Shown here: positions 45,559-55,219 of the stretch, piece after piece
How the letters are laid out: each line of letters opens with the position of its first letter
Numbering within the stretch: position 1 is the stretch's first letter
Source: Methylocella sp.
GTDB taxonomy: Bacteria > Pseudomonadota > Alphaproteobacteria > Rhizobiales > Beijerinckiaceae
Assembly: GCA_037200525.1 (NCBI GenBank)
Contig: JBBCGG010000001.1
Span: 211,526 to 275,525 of the forward strand
DNA length: 64,000 bases
Direction of reading: 5' to 3'
Translations under genes and position numbers: made by a program
Notes under the pieces: model-generated
Seen by the model: only the letters and a program-made list of their open reading frames with translations
The model's database searches: none
What the model was told of the DNA's origin: nothing

Positions 45559-46518
45559 GTGACCGCGCTCGGAGAGGCGACGTCGGCGACCGAGCGCGCC
45601 GCCGAGAAGGTCATCGCAGCGATTCCGGCATGGGCTAACGCGACGATCGCCTACCGAACCGCGACTGTGCCGGTTATATCGACCATGCACCGCTCTGTGG
45701 ACTCGGATGGATTCGCCGTCGACGTCGATGGCGCGCCGTTCTTCCTGAAGATCACGCACCCCGAGGCGCGGCCTTGGATCGACATGGCCTGCGTCTTCGA
45801 GGCCGCGTCGAGCGCCACAGCCGCCGGCGTTGCTCCCGCGCCGCGCTACTATCTGCCCGACTTGCACGCGATCGTCTTTGAAAGGCTGGACGAATCTTGG
45901 CGAACAGCGATGATGAGCGATCTTCAGAACCCCGACATCATTGCCGCGATCTTGACCGCCAAGAAGCGCATTCACATCGGCGCTCGATTCAAGCGTGACT
46001 GGTCGATCTTCGACGGCATAACCGCCGTGAAGGCGAAGCTGGCCGGCAGCGGGGCCGAACTCGACTCGGATATCTGGTGGCTGTGCGACGCGGTTGCCGA
46101 CATCGAGGCCGCTTTCCGAGCTGCAGGGACGGATAGCGTACCCTGCCACGCCGACGGCCTTGCCTCCAACATCATGATCGGACCCGGCAATGCTATACGC
46201 CTCGTCGACTTCGATAACTCCTGCAACACCGATCCGCTCTACGAGCTCGGAAGTCTCCTTAACGAGGCTTTTGCTTTTGCGGAGCAGATGCGCCCGGTGA
46301 TCGAGCGCTACGAGGGATCCGTTCGGGAGGTCACTCTCAATCGATGTCGGCTCTATGGAATCGCCGACGACCTCTACTGGGGTCTTTGGGCGAGCTTGAT
46401 GAACGTGACCTCGGAACGCCGCGGAATCGAATTCTTAAAATACGCGAAGTGGCGCCTGCTGCGGTGTCGAATGGCGGTTCGCGACTATGATTTCGAACGT
46501 ATGCTGAGGACCATATGA
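45559..46518 (+). CDS. choline/ethanolamine kinase-like phosphotransferase 1
   Basis: The ~319-residue protein has the APH/choline kinase fold: an N-terminal lobe with FAVDVDGAPFFLKITHP (nucleotide-binding Lys), the catalytic loop HADGLASN (HxDxxxxN) and IRLVDFDNSC (metal-binding DFD). GTG 45559 is chosen as the first in-frame start after the upstream stop. It phosphorylates a small hydroxyl compound; which one is not evident. It overlaps kinase 2 by four bases. Confidence 0.85.
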   Translation: MTALGEATSATERAAEKVIAAIPAWANATIAYRTATVPVISTMHRSVDSDGFAVDVDGAPFFLKITHPEARPWIDMACVFEAASSATAAGVAPAPRYYLPDLHAIVFERLDESWRTAMMSDLQNPDIIAAILTAKKRIHIGARFKRDWSIFDGITAVKAKLAGSGAELDSDIWWLCDAVADIEAAFRAAGTDSVPCHADGLASNIMIGPGNAIRLVDFDNSCNTDPLYELGSLLNEAFAFAEQMRPVIERYEGSVREVTLNRCRLYGIADDLYWGLWASLMNVTSERRGIEFLKYAKWRLLRCRMAVRDYDFERMLRTI

Positions 46519-47486
46519 TGACGAATCGCGATGCCGCAAGCCTGGAGGCCGGGAGAGCGTTCGGGACCGCAGAGTCCGATGACGAGCGAGAGCTAGAGGC
46601 CGCTCTCGCCGAAATCACGCCATGGCGTGGACGGATTCTCGGCTATAGCCCGGTCCTTGGCGGCATCAGCAACACTAATTGGCGAATTGTTGTGGCCGGA
46701 GAGCAAGGAGCTTTCTTTCTCAAGATGCCTGGTCGCGGCACGGAAATGTTCATCGACAGGGGCGCGGCGTTTGACGCCAGTCGACGCGCGCAGGCAATCG
46801 GCATCGGTCCCCGTATCTACGAGTATCTCGCCCATCGCGGGATCGAGATTACCGATTTCATCACGGGTCGACGGCCTTGTTCCAATGCCGATTTCGGCGA
46901 TCCTGATATTCGCGCCTCCGCCGTCGCAACCTACCGCGTCTTCAATGATTCCGGTCTGCTGCCGCTGACCAAGACGGTATTTGATATGATTGATGAGCAC
47001 GTCGACCAGGCGCAAAGCCTTGGGGGCGCTTCGCCGCCTGATGCGGCGTGGCTCTTCAAGCAATATCGCCTGGCGCGCGCCGCCCTCGAGGCGTCGGGCA
47101 TTGACATGGTTCCTTGCTTCAACGATCCGATGCCCGGCAACTTCATGCTGGGCGTCGACAAATCCATCATGCTGATCGATTACGAATACAGCTCGAACAA
47201 TGACCGCTGCTACGATCTCGGCGTCTGGTGCGGCGAGATGTTTTTTTCCGAAGACATTGAAGCGGAAATCATCGAGGCCTATTTCGGTAGGTTCGATCCG
47301 GCGATGAAGGCGCGGCTCGTCGTTCACAAGGCGCTCGCCGACATCAAGTGGTCGACCTGGGCCATGGTCCAAAGCAAAATTTCGACGCTGGACTTCGACT
47401 TTTTCAAGTACGGCGCGTGGAAACACATGCGCGCCCGCTCGGTCATGCGCGACCCACGCTGGGTCGACTATTTGCGACAGGTTTAA
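46515..47486 (+). CDS. choline/ethanolamine kinase-like phosphotransferase 2
   Basis: The 323-residue protein is a second member of the same fold: SPVLGGISNTNWRIVV with AFFLKMPG, catalytic loop FNDPMPGN (Asn in place of the usual His, Asp kept) and IMLIDYEYSSNNDRCYDLG. It resembles choline kinases (LicA-like) more than its neighbour does. It is only distantly similar to kinase 1, so the pair is not a recent duplication. It is followed by the phosphatase gene after two bases. Confidence 0.87.
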   Translation: MMTNRDAASLEAGRAFGTAESDDERELEAALAEITPWRGRILGYSPVLGGISNTNWRIVVAGEQGAFFLKMPGRGTEMFIDRGAAFDASRRAQAIGIGPRIYEYLAHRGIEITDFITGRRPCSNADFGDPDIRASAVATYRVFNDSGLLPLTKTVFDMIDEHVDQAQSLGGASPPDAAWLFKQYRLARAALEASGIDMVPCFNDPMPGNFMLGVDKSIMLIDYEYSSNNDRCYDLGVWCGEMFFSEDIEAEIIEAYFGRFDPAMKARLVVHKALADIKWSTWAMVQSKISTLDFDFFKYGAWKHMRARSVMRDPRWVDYLRQV

Positions 47487-47488
47487 CG

Positions 47489-48286
47489 ATGACAGAACCG
47501 TCTCCAATGGCCTTCGATCCGCTCGATTGGCGTGAGGCCGTCGCCTTCGCCCAGGAGCTAGCGGACGCCGCGCGTCCGATAGCGATGGCTCATTTTCGTG
47601 GAACATTCGAGAAGTCGATAAAAGCGGATGGCTCGCCCGTGACGATCGCCGACCGCGATATCGAGCAGGAGCTGCGCGCTCGCATCCTAGCCCGCTATCC
47701 CGAGCATGGCATATATGGCGAGGAATTCGGCGCCAAAGTTCGGCCGCATACCTGGGTTGTCGACCCGATCGATGGCACGAAGAGCTTTATAACCGGCATG
47801 CCGCTATTCGGCACGCTGATCGCATTGGTCGAAGACGATAAATCCGTTGTTGGCGTCATCGACCTGCCGGCGATGAACGAGCGCTGGGTGGGGACGCCGG
47901 ACGGTGCGTGGTTGAATGGGTTGCCGGCTCTGGTCAGCGGCTGCGCGACGCTCTCCGAGGCGCGTCTTTACACCACCTCGCCGGACAGCTTCTCCAGCGG
48001 GGGGCTCATGGCCTACGAGCGGCTGAGTAAGGGCGTCGCGCTGCGGCGTTTCGGCGGCGATTGCTATACTTATGGCCTCCTAGCCTCGGGGCACTGTGAT
48101 CTCGTCGTCGAAGGAGGTTTGAAGCCGTACGACTACATGGCGTTAGTCGCTGTCGTTGAGGGGGCAGGAGGCGTGATGTCGGACTGGGCAGGTCAGCCGC
48201 TCGACCTCCTTTCTGACGGTCGGGTTATCGCTGCCGCGACGCCAGAGCTCCATAGCCAGGCGCTGGCGCTGTTGACGAAACCTTGA
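47489..48286 (+). CDS. inositol monophosphatase-family phosphatase (HisN-like)
   Basis: The ~265-residue protein has the IMPase metal site: GIYGEEFG, VVDPIDGTKSFITGMPLFGTLIAL and GGLKPYDYMALVAVVEGAGG, the last resembling HisN-type histidinol-phosphate phosphatases. The open frame extends upstream inside kinase 2, but ATG 47489, two bases after its stop, is the likely start. In this setting it more likely dephosphorylates an intermediate made by the kinases than serves histidine synthesis; that is inference. Confidence 0.88.
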   Translation: MTEPSPMAFDPLDWREAVAFAQELADAARPIAMAHFRGTFEKSIKADGSPVTIADRDIEQELRARILARYPEHGIYGEEFGAKVRPHTWVVDPIDGTKSFITGMPLFGTLIALVEDDKSVVGVIDLPAMNERWVGTPDGAWLNGLPALVSGCATLSEARLYTTSPDSFSSGGLMAYERLSKGVALRRFGGDCYTYGLLASGHCDLVVEGGLKPYDYMALVAVVEGAGGVMSDWAGQPLDLLSDGRVIAAATPELHSQALALLTKP

Positions 48287-48420
48287 AAAGGCCAGGTTCT
48301 TCGTGGCACGCCTCCACTGCCGCGCCGAAGCCGGCATAACCGCGAAGCTACCGGTGCACCGTAGGTAAGCGTACCAAAACCAAACATGCGACGGAACGTG
48401 ACCGCGCTCGAAAAGCTGAT

Positions 48421-49014
48421 ATGGCGAGCGTTGTCAGAAAGAGCGACAGCCATAACGGTGGCCCACAGATTGGCCGCCGAGCACCCCGCAATTCGGATCC
48501 GCTCGACGAGCAGAACTTCGTCGTGAGCATCATCAATATGCTGGAGCAAAGCCCCGAGTGGAGCAGCGCGGCGGTGATCATCGCCTACGACGACTCGGAT
48601 GGCTGGTACGACCACGAAAATCACCTCGTCAATCCGTCAGCCAGCGCTCAGGACGCGTTCCTTGGAGCGCAGATGTGTGGTCCCTTGGGAACTTCCGTCG
48701 CTCCCGGCGCGCCACCGGTCAATGCGCTGCCCGGCGTCAACGGGAAGCCCGTCAACGGCCGCTGCGGCGACGGCGCGCGTCAGCCTCTGCTGGTCATTTC
48801 CCCCTTCGCGAAACCGAATTTCGTCGATCATACATCGACGGACCAAGCATCGATCCTTCGCTTTATCGAAAACAACTGGCTCGGAGGCGTCCAGATTGAT
48901 GCGGGGTCGTACGACACGATCGCCGGATCGGTAAACAATATGTTCAACTTCAATCAAAGCCCGAATCCGAAGTTGACCCTCGATCCCAATCTCGGCGCGA
49001 GAGAATCTAACTGA
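48421..49014 (+). pseudogene. phospholipase C/acid phosphatase-type phosphoesterase, C-terminal remnant
   Basis: From about 48487 the frame reads NSDPLDEQNFVVSIINMLEQ and AYDDSDGWYDHENHLVNP, the C-terminal part of bacterial phosphoesterases (phospholipase C/AcpA superfamily), ending at TGA 49012-49014. The N-terminal two thirds, including the catalytic Thr region and signal peptide, are absent, and the residues before 48487 are not family-like. It is a truncated relic without an IS at the breakpoint. Confidence 0.75.
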
Positions 49015-49370
49015 GCGTCGCCGTCCTTAAATATGAGACCTCGTCCAATTGACGATCATTTCCAATGACGCGCTTCCGCGAAGGCGCATCGATTTTCAAA
49101 CGGGCCTCGTATATGCGGCTGTCCCTGGCTGGCCATGCCGCCGCTGACGGCGAACTCTCGGTCGTCGGCGCGCCCTCTGCGGCAATAAAGCGCGGCTCAG
49201 TAACCTCGATTGTTTTATTTTGCCTTGGCCGACGCTCTTTCCACACCCCGACATCCTTGACCGAGGCCTTGGCGGCCTGAAATTAGCTCAGCGCCTCAAG
49301 CGCGACCTGGTAAAAGTCTTATTTGGCGTTTAGGGGTTCTTTCCTGGACGAAAGACAAGGAGATGTCGAA
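49015..49370. other. intergenic, no accepted gene
   Basis: A 71-codon frame (49065-49280) exists but has no recognisable features. GGAG at about 49359-49362 is the ribosome-binding site of the next gene. Confidence 0.3.
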
Positions 49371-49799
49371 ATGAAGACGACAACATTGAAGCTGGCGCAC
49401 ATCGCTGTAGGCGCGGCGGCTTTCGCAACGGCTTTCATTCTACCGGCTGCCGCCAAGGATCGTTATAACGAGGCCCACTGGCATAGGACGCACCGCCACC
49501 ATCATCTAGCCGCCGAGCGTCCTCTTACAGTTACGAAGCGATTGTATCGCGAGCCGGTCGTCGCCGCTTCAGATCCTTTCCACGGGCCGGCCGCGATCTT
49601 CACCGCTCCAATCGCGATTGCCGCGACCATAGTCAGCTTACCTTTCCGAGCGGCGGGGGCAGTGTTTCCGGCTTATGGAAATCCGGCAAGCAATCCGCTG
49701 GTCCTGATAGGCGCTCCGATACACGTCGTGGGACAGGTCGCACAATTCCCATTCTATGTCGCCGGCAGCGCATTCGGCGCGGCTCCAAACGCGTTCTAG
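49371..49799 (+). CDS. small secreted His-rich protein, unknown
   Basis: The 142-residue protein starts at ATG 49371, preceded by AAGGAG, and has a signal peptide (LKLAHIAVGAAAFATAFILPAAA). Just after cleavage comes a His/Arg cluster (HWHRTHRHHH) that could bind metal. The rest contains two hydrophobic Pro/Ala-rich stretches (IFTAPIAIAATIVSLPFRAA and PIHVVGQVAQFPFYV). Not recognised as a named family; similar small exported proteins are common in Hyphomicrobiales. Confidence 0.65.
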   Translation: MKTTTLKLAHIAVGAAAFATAFILPAAAKDRYNEAHWHRTHRHHHLAAERPLTVTKRLYREPVVAASDPFHGPAAIFTAPIAIAATIVSLPFRAAGAVFPAYGNPASNPLVLIGAPIHVVGQVAQFPFYVAGSAFGAAPNAF

Positions 49800-50347
49800 T
49801 CCATTTTCGATGTGAACGATTCCGCTCTAAGGCGGACGGCGAAGCTTGTCGGGGCAGGTGATGCCCCGAAGGGTTTCCATTTTAGCTTGTGCTTTTCCAC
49901 GCCGCCGAGCGCCGTTCGGCCCTGATGTTCAACATAGCGCCTCGCAAAGCGAGACCCGCTCTGATGATCAATCTAAGCTGGCATGGATGCTCCGCGCCAA
50001 GCTGCGGACAGATCAATCGCTTCGGAGCAAAGACCCGCTGGCGCCTATGTGAGACGACCGTGTGAGACGGAACCAAAAATATGGTTGGCGTCTTCGTCGA
50101 GTTTGAAACAAACTCCCGGAAGGAACGCTAGCTCGGGAGCACGCCACCCGCTTGCGCAAACTAGGCGAGAACCTGCTGCTGAGTCGCGCCCACGCCAGTC
50201 TCATGCTGACCGAAGGGCCGGCAGCGCCGGATCGAGGAAGTCGAGCTGAGGAAGCTCTGACGCCATGGCGCCGGCCGGAACAAGCGCTAGACGACCGGCC
50301 GAAAGAGCGCGTCCAGGACCACCCTGGACGCGCAGCCTCAAAGGCTC
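49800..50347. other. intergenic, no gene seen
   Basis: No convincing ORF; short frames are arginine- and serine-rich. The right end holds a hairpin annotated separately. Confidence 0.35.
50307..50333 (-). terminator. intrinsic-terminator-like hairpin
   Basis: GCGCGTCCAGG (50307-50317), loop ACCAC, CCTGGACGCGC (50323-50333) form an 11-bp perfect stem 14 bases beyond the stop of the minus-strand gene remnant. On that strand it is followed by TCTTTC, a weak T-tract. Confidence 0.6.
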
Positions 50348-50666
50348 CTACTTCAGCTGACCCTTGCTCAGCACGCCATAGCTCTGCTGCGTGCTGCCGT
50401 TGATCAGCGTGATCGACGCTTGATCCGGAAGATCCGCGAAGTCCTGCGGATCCATAGAGAACACGACCGTCTTGGTATCGCCGTTCTCGCCGTAGCCGCC
50501 AACGAGCAATTCCTTGCCGCCGACGTTCAGGGTCATTAGCGAGTCCTTCACTTCAACCGGCTCCGGACTTTTGAGCTTCAGCTGAATGGTGCGGGCGCTC
50601 GTCACGAGGGCCCGTGTTCCAACCGCCGGCGCACTGCTTCCGTAGCTCAAGGACTCGACGACGCCT
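50348..50666 (-). pseudogene. unknown protein, C-terminal remnant cut by IS407-like copy C
   Basis: The frame enters from the IS end at 50666 and encodes about 105 residues, QGVVESLSYGSSAPAVG... to GVLSKGQLK, ending at 50348 before a hairpin. The segment is beta-rich (KELLVGGYGENGDTKTVVFSM). Its N-terminal part is not found on the other side of the IS or elsewhere in the window, so DNA has been lost or moved. Family not recognised. Confidence 0.6.
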
Positions 50667-50700
50667 TGGCCTGCCCCCATGGGGTGATCCAGTTTGAATG

Positions 50701-51567
50701 TTAGTGCATTGTCGGCCCTGGCGCTATTGCTGGCGTGGCGGGCGAAGCTGGTCCGGATTGCGAAGCCGGCCATTGCAGGGTCTCCGGGGCTGGCGGCTTG
50801 TAGCCCAGCGATGAGTGCGGGCGCACGGTGTTGTAGTGGCGTCGCCATCGCTCAATGACGACCTTCGCCTCCTTGAGAGTGTAGAAGATTTCACCATTCA
50901 AAAGCTCGTCGCGCAGCTTCGAGTTGAAGCTCTCGCAATAGCCGTTCTCCCAGGGACTGCCCGGCATGATGTAGGCGGTCTTCGCGCCGACGGCGGCAAT
51001 CCAGTCACGCAACGCCTTGGCGATGAACTCCGGGCCGTTGTCGGAACGAATGTGGATCGGAACCCCTCGCAAGATGAAGAGGTCCGAGAGAACGTCGATG
51101 ACGTCCGCTGCCTTCAGCTGCCGGTTAATCCTGATCGCGATGCATTCGCGGGTAAATTCGTCGATGATATTCAGCATGCGATATTTCCTGCCATCATGAG
51201 TGCGGTCCTCGACGAAGTCATAGGACCAGACGTGGTTGGGGCATTGCGGGCGCAGCCGGACGCACGAGCCGTCATTGAGCCAGAGACGCCCGCGCTTGGG
51301 TTGTCTGGCCGGAACTTTCAGCCCCTCGCGTCGCCAGATCCGCTCGACCCGTTTGACGTTGACCTTCCAGCCTCGCTCCCACAACATCGCCGTGATGCGG
51401 CGGTAGCCATAGCGGCCGTACTGGATGGCGAGCGCCGTGATGTCGGCGATCAATGCCGCTTCGTCATCGGGCTTGGTCGGAACCTTGCGCTGCGTGGAGC
51501 GATGCTGACCGAGAACCCGGCAAGCGAACCGCTCGGAAACGCCATGTTCGGCGATCACATGCTCCAC
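50701..51567 (-). CDS. IS407-like transposase OrfB, copy C
   Basis: 288 residues, identical to copy B, with Gln in INRQLKAAD. Catalytic DDE residues intact. Confidence 0.92.
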   Translation of the reverse strand: MEHVIAEHGVSERFACRVLGQHRSTQRKVPTKPDDEAALIADITALAIQYGRYGYRRITAMLWERGWKVNVKRVERIWRREGLKVPARQPKRGRLWLNDGSCVRLRPQCPNHVWSYDFVEDRTHDGRKYRMLNIIDEFTRECIAIRINRQLKAADVIDVLSDLFILRGVPIHIRSDNGPEFIAKALRDWIAAVGAKTAYIMPGSPWENGYCESFNSKLRDELLNGEIFYTLKEAKVVIERWRRHYNTVRPHSSLGYKPPAPETLQWPASQSGPASPATPAIAPGPTMH

Positions 51568-51590
51568 GCAGGCGCGACGACGCGCGGAGC

Positions 51591-51869
51591 TCAGAAGTTT
51601 CCCGAGGCAGCCTCTTTCAGGATCAGCTTCTCAAGCGTCAAATCGGACACCGCTCGACGGAGCCGCGTATTCTCCGCCTCCAGCTCCTTCAGCCGCTTCA
51701 CCTGATCGCCCTTCAGGCCGCCGTATTCCGACCGCCATCGATAGTATGTAACTTCCGTCACCCCTATCGAGCGGATCGCCTCCGCGACCGGTCGCCCTTG
51801 CGCGCTAAGCACTTCGACTTGCCGTAGCTTCGCGACGATCTCTTCCGCCTTGTGTCTTTTCCTCGGCAT
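51591..51869 (-). CDS. IS407-like transposase OrfA, copy C
   Basis: 92 residues from ATG 51869, identical to the other copies. Confidence 0.9.
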   Translation of the reverse strand: MPRKRHKAEEIVAKLRQVEVLSAQGRPVAEAIRSIGVTEVTYYRWRSEYGGLKGDQVKRLKELEAENTRLRRAVSDLTLEKLILKEAASGNF

Positions 51870-51937
51870 TGCGCAGTCCTCCATCAGGCTCATAAGCCCA
51901 TACTTCACGGAGGATCACTTTTCAGGGGGCAGACCAC

Positions 51938-52123
51938 GACCTTGGCGGCGTGATACGTGACTACTGGAGCATGCACAACGGAAATTTCATACAGTGGGAG
52001 CATCGAACCGCCCGCGAATTTGGCGCGGTCATGAAGATTGCCGGCAACCAAGTTGTCTTCCAATACCAGACATCTCAGCAGTCATCCTCTGGCGAAGCCA
52101 TGCCGAACGTGCCAACCGGCTAA
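51938..52123 (+). pseudogene. C-terminal remnant of an unknown gene next to IS407-like copy C
   Basis: Same 61-residue open fragment as at 17327-17512, entering from the IS end. Not recognised. The 330 bases after it (52124-52456) hold only short frames and the probable promoter of the DUF262-HEPN operon. Confidence 0.4.
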
Positions 52124-52456
52124 AAGTTCCGGCTGAAAGATTTCGTCGTCGCGAAATAGCAGCAGCCCAAGCGAAGGCTCGCGCACTTGAGTCTGAGCGT
52201 CATATCGAGCCAAAGGACCTTCCTTCGGCGGTCGCAAGGAAGCAGGACAACTCATAAGGTCCTCAGTTGCCGATAGATGGCTTGTATTCTGACGCCAGCG
52301 ATGTTCTCGGCGATCACAAAGTGCCTTTAAAATTTGAGGCCGAGCCGCCTGACGAAAAAGCGGAACGTAAGTGGCTGCAATCACAAATCTGGCCGTTGGC
52401 TTCTCGGCAGTTCACGGCGGTATTGACGTGCAGCCGGGTACGAGTATCGTCGAACG

Positions 52457-53614
52457 ATGTCCGAAGATAACGCTAACCCCAGCGATCCCGCCCCTGCTGC
52501 CAAATCTGCGACTGAGCACGGCGAGGCGCAAACACGCCTGTTAAATGCTATTGACGCGAAGATCGGTGAAGTGCGAACCGACGCCATCGATCTAAGCTTC
52601 GGGGAAATCGTCAATCTCAAGCGCGATAATGAGATCCGGATCGACCCCGAGTATCAGCGGCTTTTCAGGTGGTCTGACGAACAACGGTCGCGACTGGTCG
52701 AATCGGTTCTCCTCCGACTACCAATCCCGCCGATTTTCTTCATCGAGAACGAGGACGGCCGTTACGAGCTTATCGACGGGCTCCAGCGTGTAAGCTCAAT
52801 GGCTCAATTCATCGATGCTAGCGTCATAGATAAAGAGCCGTTGCAACTCGTGGGCTGCGATATTGTGCCCGAACTTAACGGCCTGACTTTCGATCAGCTT
52901 CCGCTCACTCTGCGCCTGCAACTGAAACGGTCAGCGGTTCGCGCGCTCATCATCAAACGTCAAAGTCGTGATTTTCTGCGGTACGAGATGTTCAAGCGGT
53001 TGAATACCGGTGGGTCTGAACTGAGCGAACAGGAACTCCGGAACTGCTCCGCCCGTATTTTTGGCCCGGCCGGCATCGCGTTCTACGAATTTCTGATCCG
53101 GCTTTCGGAAAAGCCGGAGTTCCAGCGCTTGACGGAAACACTCGCAGATTCTGACCAAGAGAAGCGAGGTCGTGAAGAGCTAGTCCTTCGGTTCTTCGCT
53201 GCAAATGATGGAGCCGAGTTCTATCACGGCAACGTTGCAGACTGGCTCAATGGCTACATGGATGGAGTCCTTCTAGGGGCCAAAAAATTTGATTACGACA
53301 AGCAGGAAGAGATCTTCAATCGCGTCTTCACAGCGATCGAAAGGGTCTCGGGGGAAGGCGCTTTCTGCAAGTTCAAGAATGACAAGGCCATAGGAGGTTT
53401 AGCGCCTGCATACTACGAAGCGATGGTCTGCTCCTTTGCGCACACGTTAGACCACATCGAAGCAGGAGATTCGCAACGAATCAATGCTGTCATTATAGAG
53501 GCGAGACAGTCCACCGGTTTCAAGCAGAACGTGGGTACTGGTGCGAATAAGCGGTCAAAGCTGTTTGGTCGCATCCAGGTACTAGGGCCCAGACCCATAA
53601 AATGGTTGGCGTGA
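52457..53614 (+). CDS. DUF262 protein, copy C, C-terminus altered by IS
   Basis: Identical to copy B in protein sequence: DGLQR at 107-111 and FKRLNTGGSELSEQELRN at 179-196 of a 385-residue product. The last nine residues come from the IS inserted at 53585. Removing the type 1 IS with one TA and the type 2 IS with one CTAG restores GTA-CTA-GAA-GAA-GCT-ATC and a stop TGA at 55216-55218, one base before the ATG of the HEPN gene. The native protein would be 383 residues ending LEEAIKSA. DUF262 proteins act in DNA-modification-dependent restriction or as partners of HEPN nucleases; here the pairing points to a two-gene defence or toxin-antitoxin module now separated by 1.6 kb of IS DNA. Confidence 0.88.
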   Translation: MSEDNANPSDPAPAAKSATEHGEAQTRLLNAIDAKIGEVRTDAIDLSFGEIVNLKRDNEIRIDPEYQRLFRWSDEQRSRLVESVLLRLPIPPIFFIENEDGRYELIDGLQRVSSMAQFIDASVIDKEPLQLVGCDIVPELNGLTFDQLPLTLRLQLKRSAVRALIIKRQSRDFLRYEMFKRLNTGGSELSEQELRNCSARIFGPAGIAFYEFLIRLSEKPEFQRLTETLADSDQEKRGREELVLRFFAANDGAEFYHGNVADWLNGYMDGVLLGAKKFDYDKQEEIFNRVFTAIERVSGEGAFCKFKNDKAIGGLAPAYYEAMVCSFAHTLDHIEAGDSQRINAVIIEARQSTGFKQNVGTGANKRSKLFGRIQVLGPRPIKWLA

Positions 53615-54324
53615 CAGGCGGATTGTGATTCACAGCTTCCGAAAGGAAGCGACTATGAATCGGGATCAATTCTGGCTGACGGACGCGCAGTTCGCGAAGA
53701 TCGCGCCGCATCTTCCCACGGACACGCGCGGCAAGGCGGGCGTCGATGATCGCCGGGTGGTCAGCGGGATCATTCATGTGCTGAAATCTGGCGGACGCTG
53801 GATTGACGCGCCGCTGGAGTACGGGCCAAAGAAGACTCTCTACAATCGCTACGTTCGCTGGGCTGCTAAGGGCGTTTGGATCGATCTGTTCCACGCGCTT
53901 GCGCAAGCAGGCGGGCCGCCGGCGCAGGTCCTCATCGACTCCTCGGCGGTCAAGGCGCATCGCTCGGCCAGTGGCGGCAAAGGGGGGAGAAGAATCAGGC
54001 CATCGGCCGTTCGCGCGGCGGGCGCGGAGCTTATCGCGCGACTTCCTCCTTGCGAAATCCTCCATGGCGACAAGGGCTACGACGCAAATGCGATCCGTCG
54101 GCAGGTCGAGGAGCGCGGAGCTAATATCCCGCCCAAGGCCAATCGCAGGTGGAAGAACTGCTTCTCGCCCTTCCTCTATCGAAACCGCAACGCCATCGAA
54201 CGCATGTTCTGCCGCCTGAAAGACTTCAGGCGCGTGGCTACCCGCTACGACCGAAACGCCATAAACTTCCTCGCCACAGTCTGCATCGCCGCTACCGTTT
54301 GCTACTGGTTGCGAGTCTGGACCC
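53585..54324 (+). mobile_element. IS5-family (IS427-like) type 1 element, deleted copy in block C
   Basis: 740 bp, carrying the same 92-bp and 6-bp deletions and the same TGA-to-CGA change as the block B copy. It sits at TA in codon 376 of the DUF262 gene. Confidence 0.9.
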
Positions 54325-54524
54325 TAGGCAGTAGTGACGAATTACCTGAGCATGATAGCAATAGCGGCGAGCAATACGAAGCCTCGGTAGTTTGCGAGGA
54401 GCTTGTCGTATCGGGTTGCGACGCGCCGGAACTGCTTCAGTTTATTGAAGAAACGCTCGACGAGATTGCGCTCCTTGTAGAGCGCCTTGTCGTAGGGGAG
54501 CGGCGCGCGGCGATTGGATTTTGA
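53655..54524 (+). pseudogene. chimeric IS427-type-1 transposase ORF, copy C
   Basis: Same deletion-fused frame as at 19044-19913, reading through the former stop and antisense into the type 2 element. Probably inactive. Confidence 0.7.
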
Positions 54525-55191
54525 TGGGATCACCGGCTCAGCCTCACGCATAAGAACAGCCTTGCGCAAGTGATTGGCGTCATAACCTTTATCGGCGATG
54601 ATCGCATCGGCCGCAAAGCCTTCGATCAGGGCGTGCGCTTTTGTGATGTCGTTGCGCTGCCCAGGTCCGAGAAGGAGCCGAACGGGGTTGCCGAGCGCGT
54701 CTGTCGCGGCGTGGATTTTGGTGCTCAAACCACCGCGAGAGCGGCCCAGGCCTTGGGCATCCGCCCCCCTTTGGCGATCCTTGCGCCGGCCGCGTGCTGA
54801 TGGGCGCGCACGATTGTTGAGTCGATCATCAGCCATTCGAGATCGGCCTCGGCGGTGAATGCCTCAAGAAATCCGTCCAAGGCGCCGCGCTCGATCCAGC
54901 GATAGTAGCGGCGTTTCACCGCCTGATGGTCGCCGAAGCGTTCGGGCAGATCGCGCCAGCGGCCGCCCGAGCGGGCCATCCATAACAGCGCGTCGACGAA
55001 GCGTCGATTGTCGCAGCGCGGCCCGCGCTGGCCGGCTCTTCCGCCTGGCACAAGATCACAAAGCCGCTCCCATTGATCGTCTCGCAGCGCATCGACATCC
55101 CGAATCATCAAGGCTGATCTCCAAAAATCAGCCTTGAATCATGGAAAGATCCTCGCGAGAATCCCCCAAACGCCGAATTCGTCACAACGGC
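54328..55191 (-). mobile_element. IS5-family (IS427-like) type 2 element, intact copy
   Basis: 864 bp with ends GCAGTAGTGACGAATTA and, inverted, GCCGTTGTGACGAATTC, flanked by CTAG at 54324-54327 and 55192-55195. It inserted in the CTAG created where the type 1 element meets the DUF262 gene. Confidence 0.92.
54342..55111 (-). CDS. IS427-like type 2 transposase (two frames, -1 shift)
   Basis: Frame 1 starts MMIRDVDALRDDQWERLCDLVPGG at 55111 and ends at 54725; frame 2 runs to 54342 with QGLGRSRGGLSTKIHAATDALG. A -1 shift in AAAGGGGGG joins them. DDE residues lie in WLMIDSTIVRAHQH, IADKGYDANHL and NLVERFFNKLKQFRR. Intact here, interrupted by IS66 in block B. Confidence 0.88.
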
Positions 55192-55219
55192 CTAGAAGAA
55201 GCTATCAAGAGCGCTTGAG

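Larger units (their letters stand above)
50667..51936 (-). mobile_element. IS407-like insertion sequence, copy C
   Basis: 1,270 bp, same ends and orientation as copy B. Outside bases are GCCT on the left and CGAC on the right, so no target duplication. It truncates the gene at 50348-50666 and adjoins the remnant at 51938. Confidence 0.93.
50667..55191. repeat. IS-bounded DUF262 block, copy C (4,525 bp)
   Basis: Second copy of the segment at 16056-23931, without the IS66 insertion. It contains IS407-like copy C, the DUF262 gene, a deleted IS427-like type 1 element and an intact type 2 element. Its right flank restores the native DUF262 gene end, so this locus keeps the ancestral right junction. 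Confidence 0.93.
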
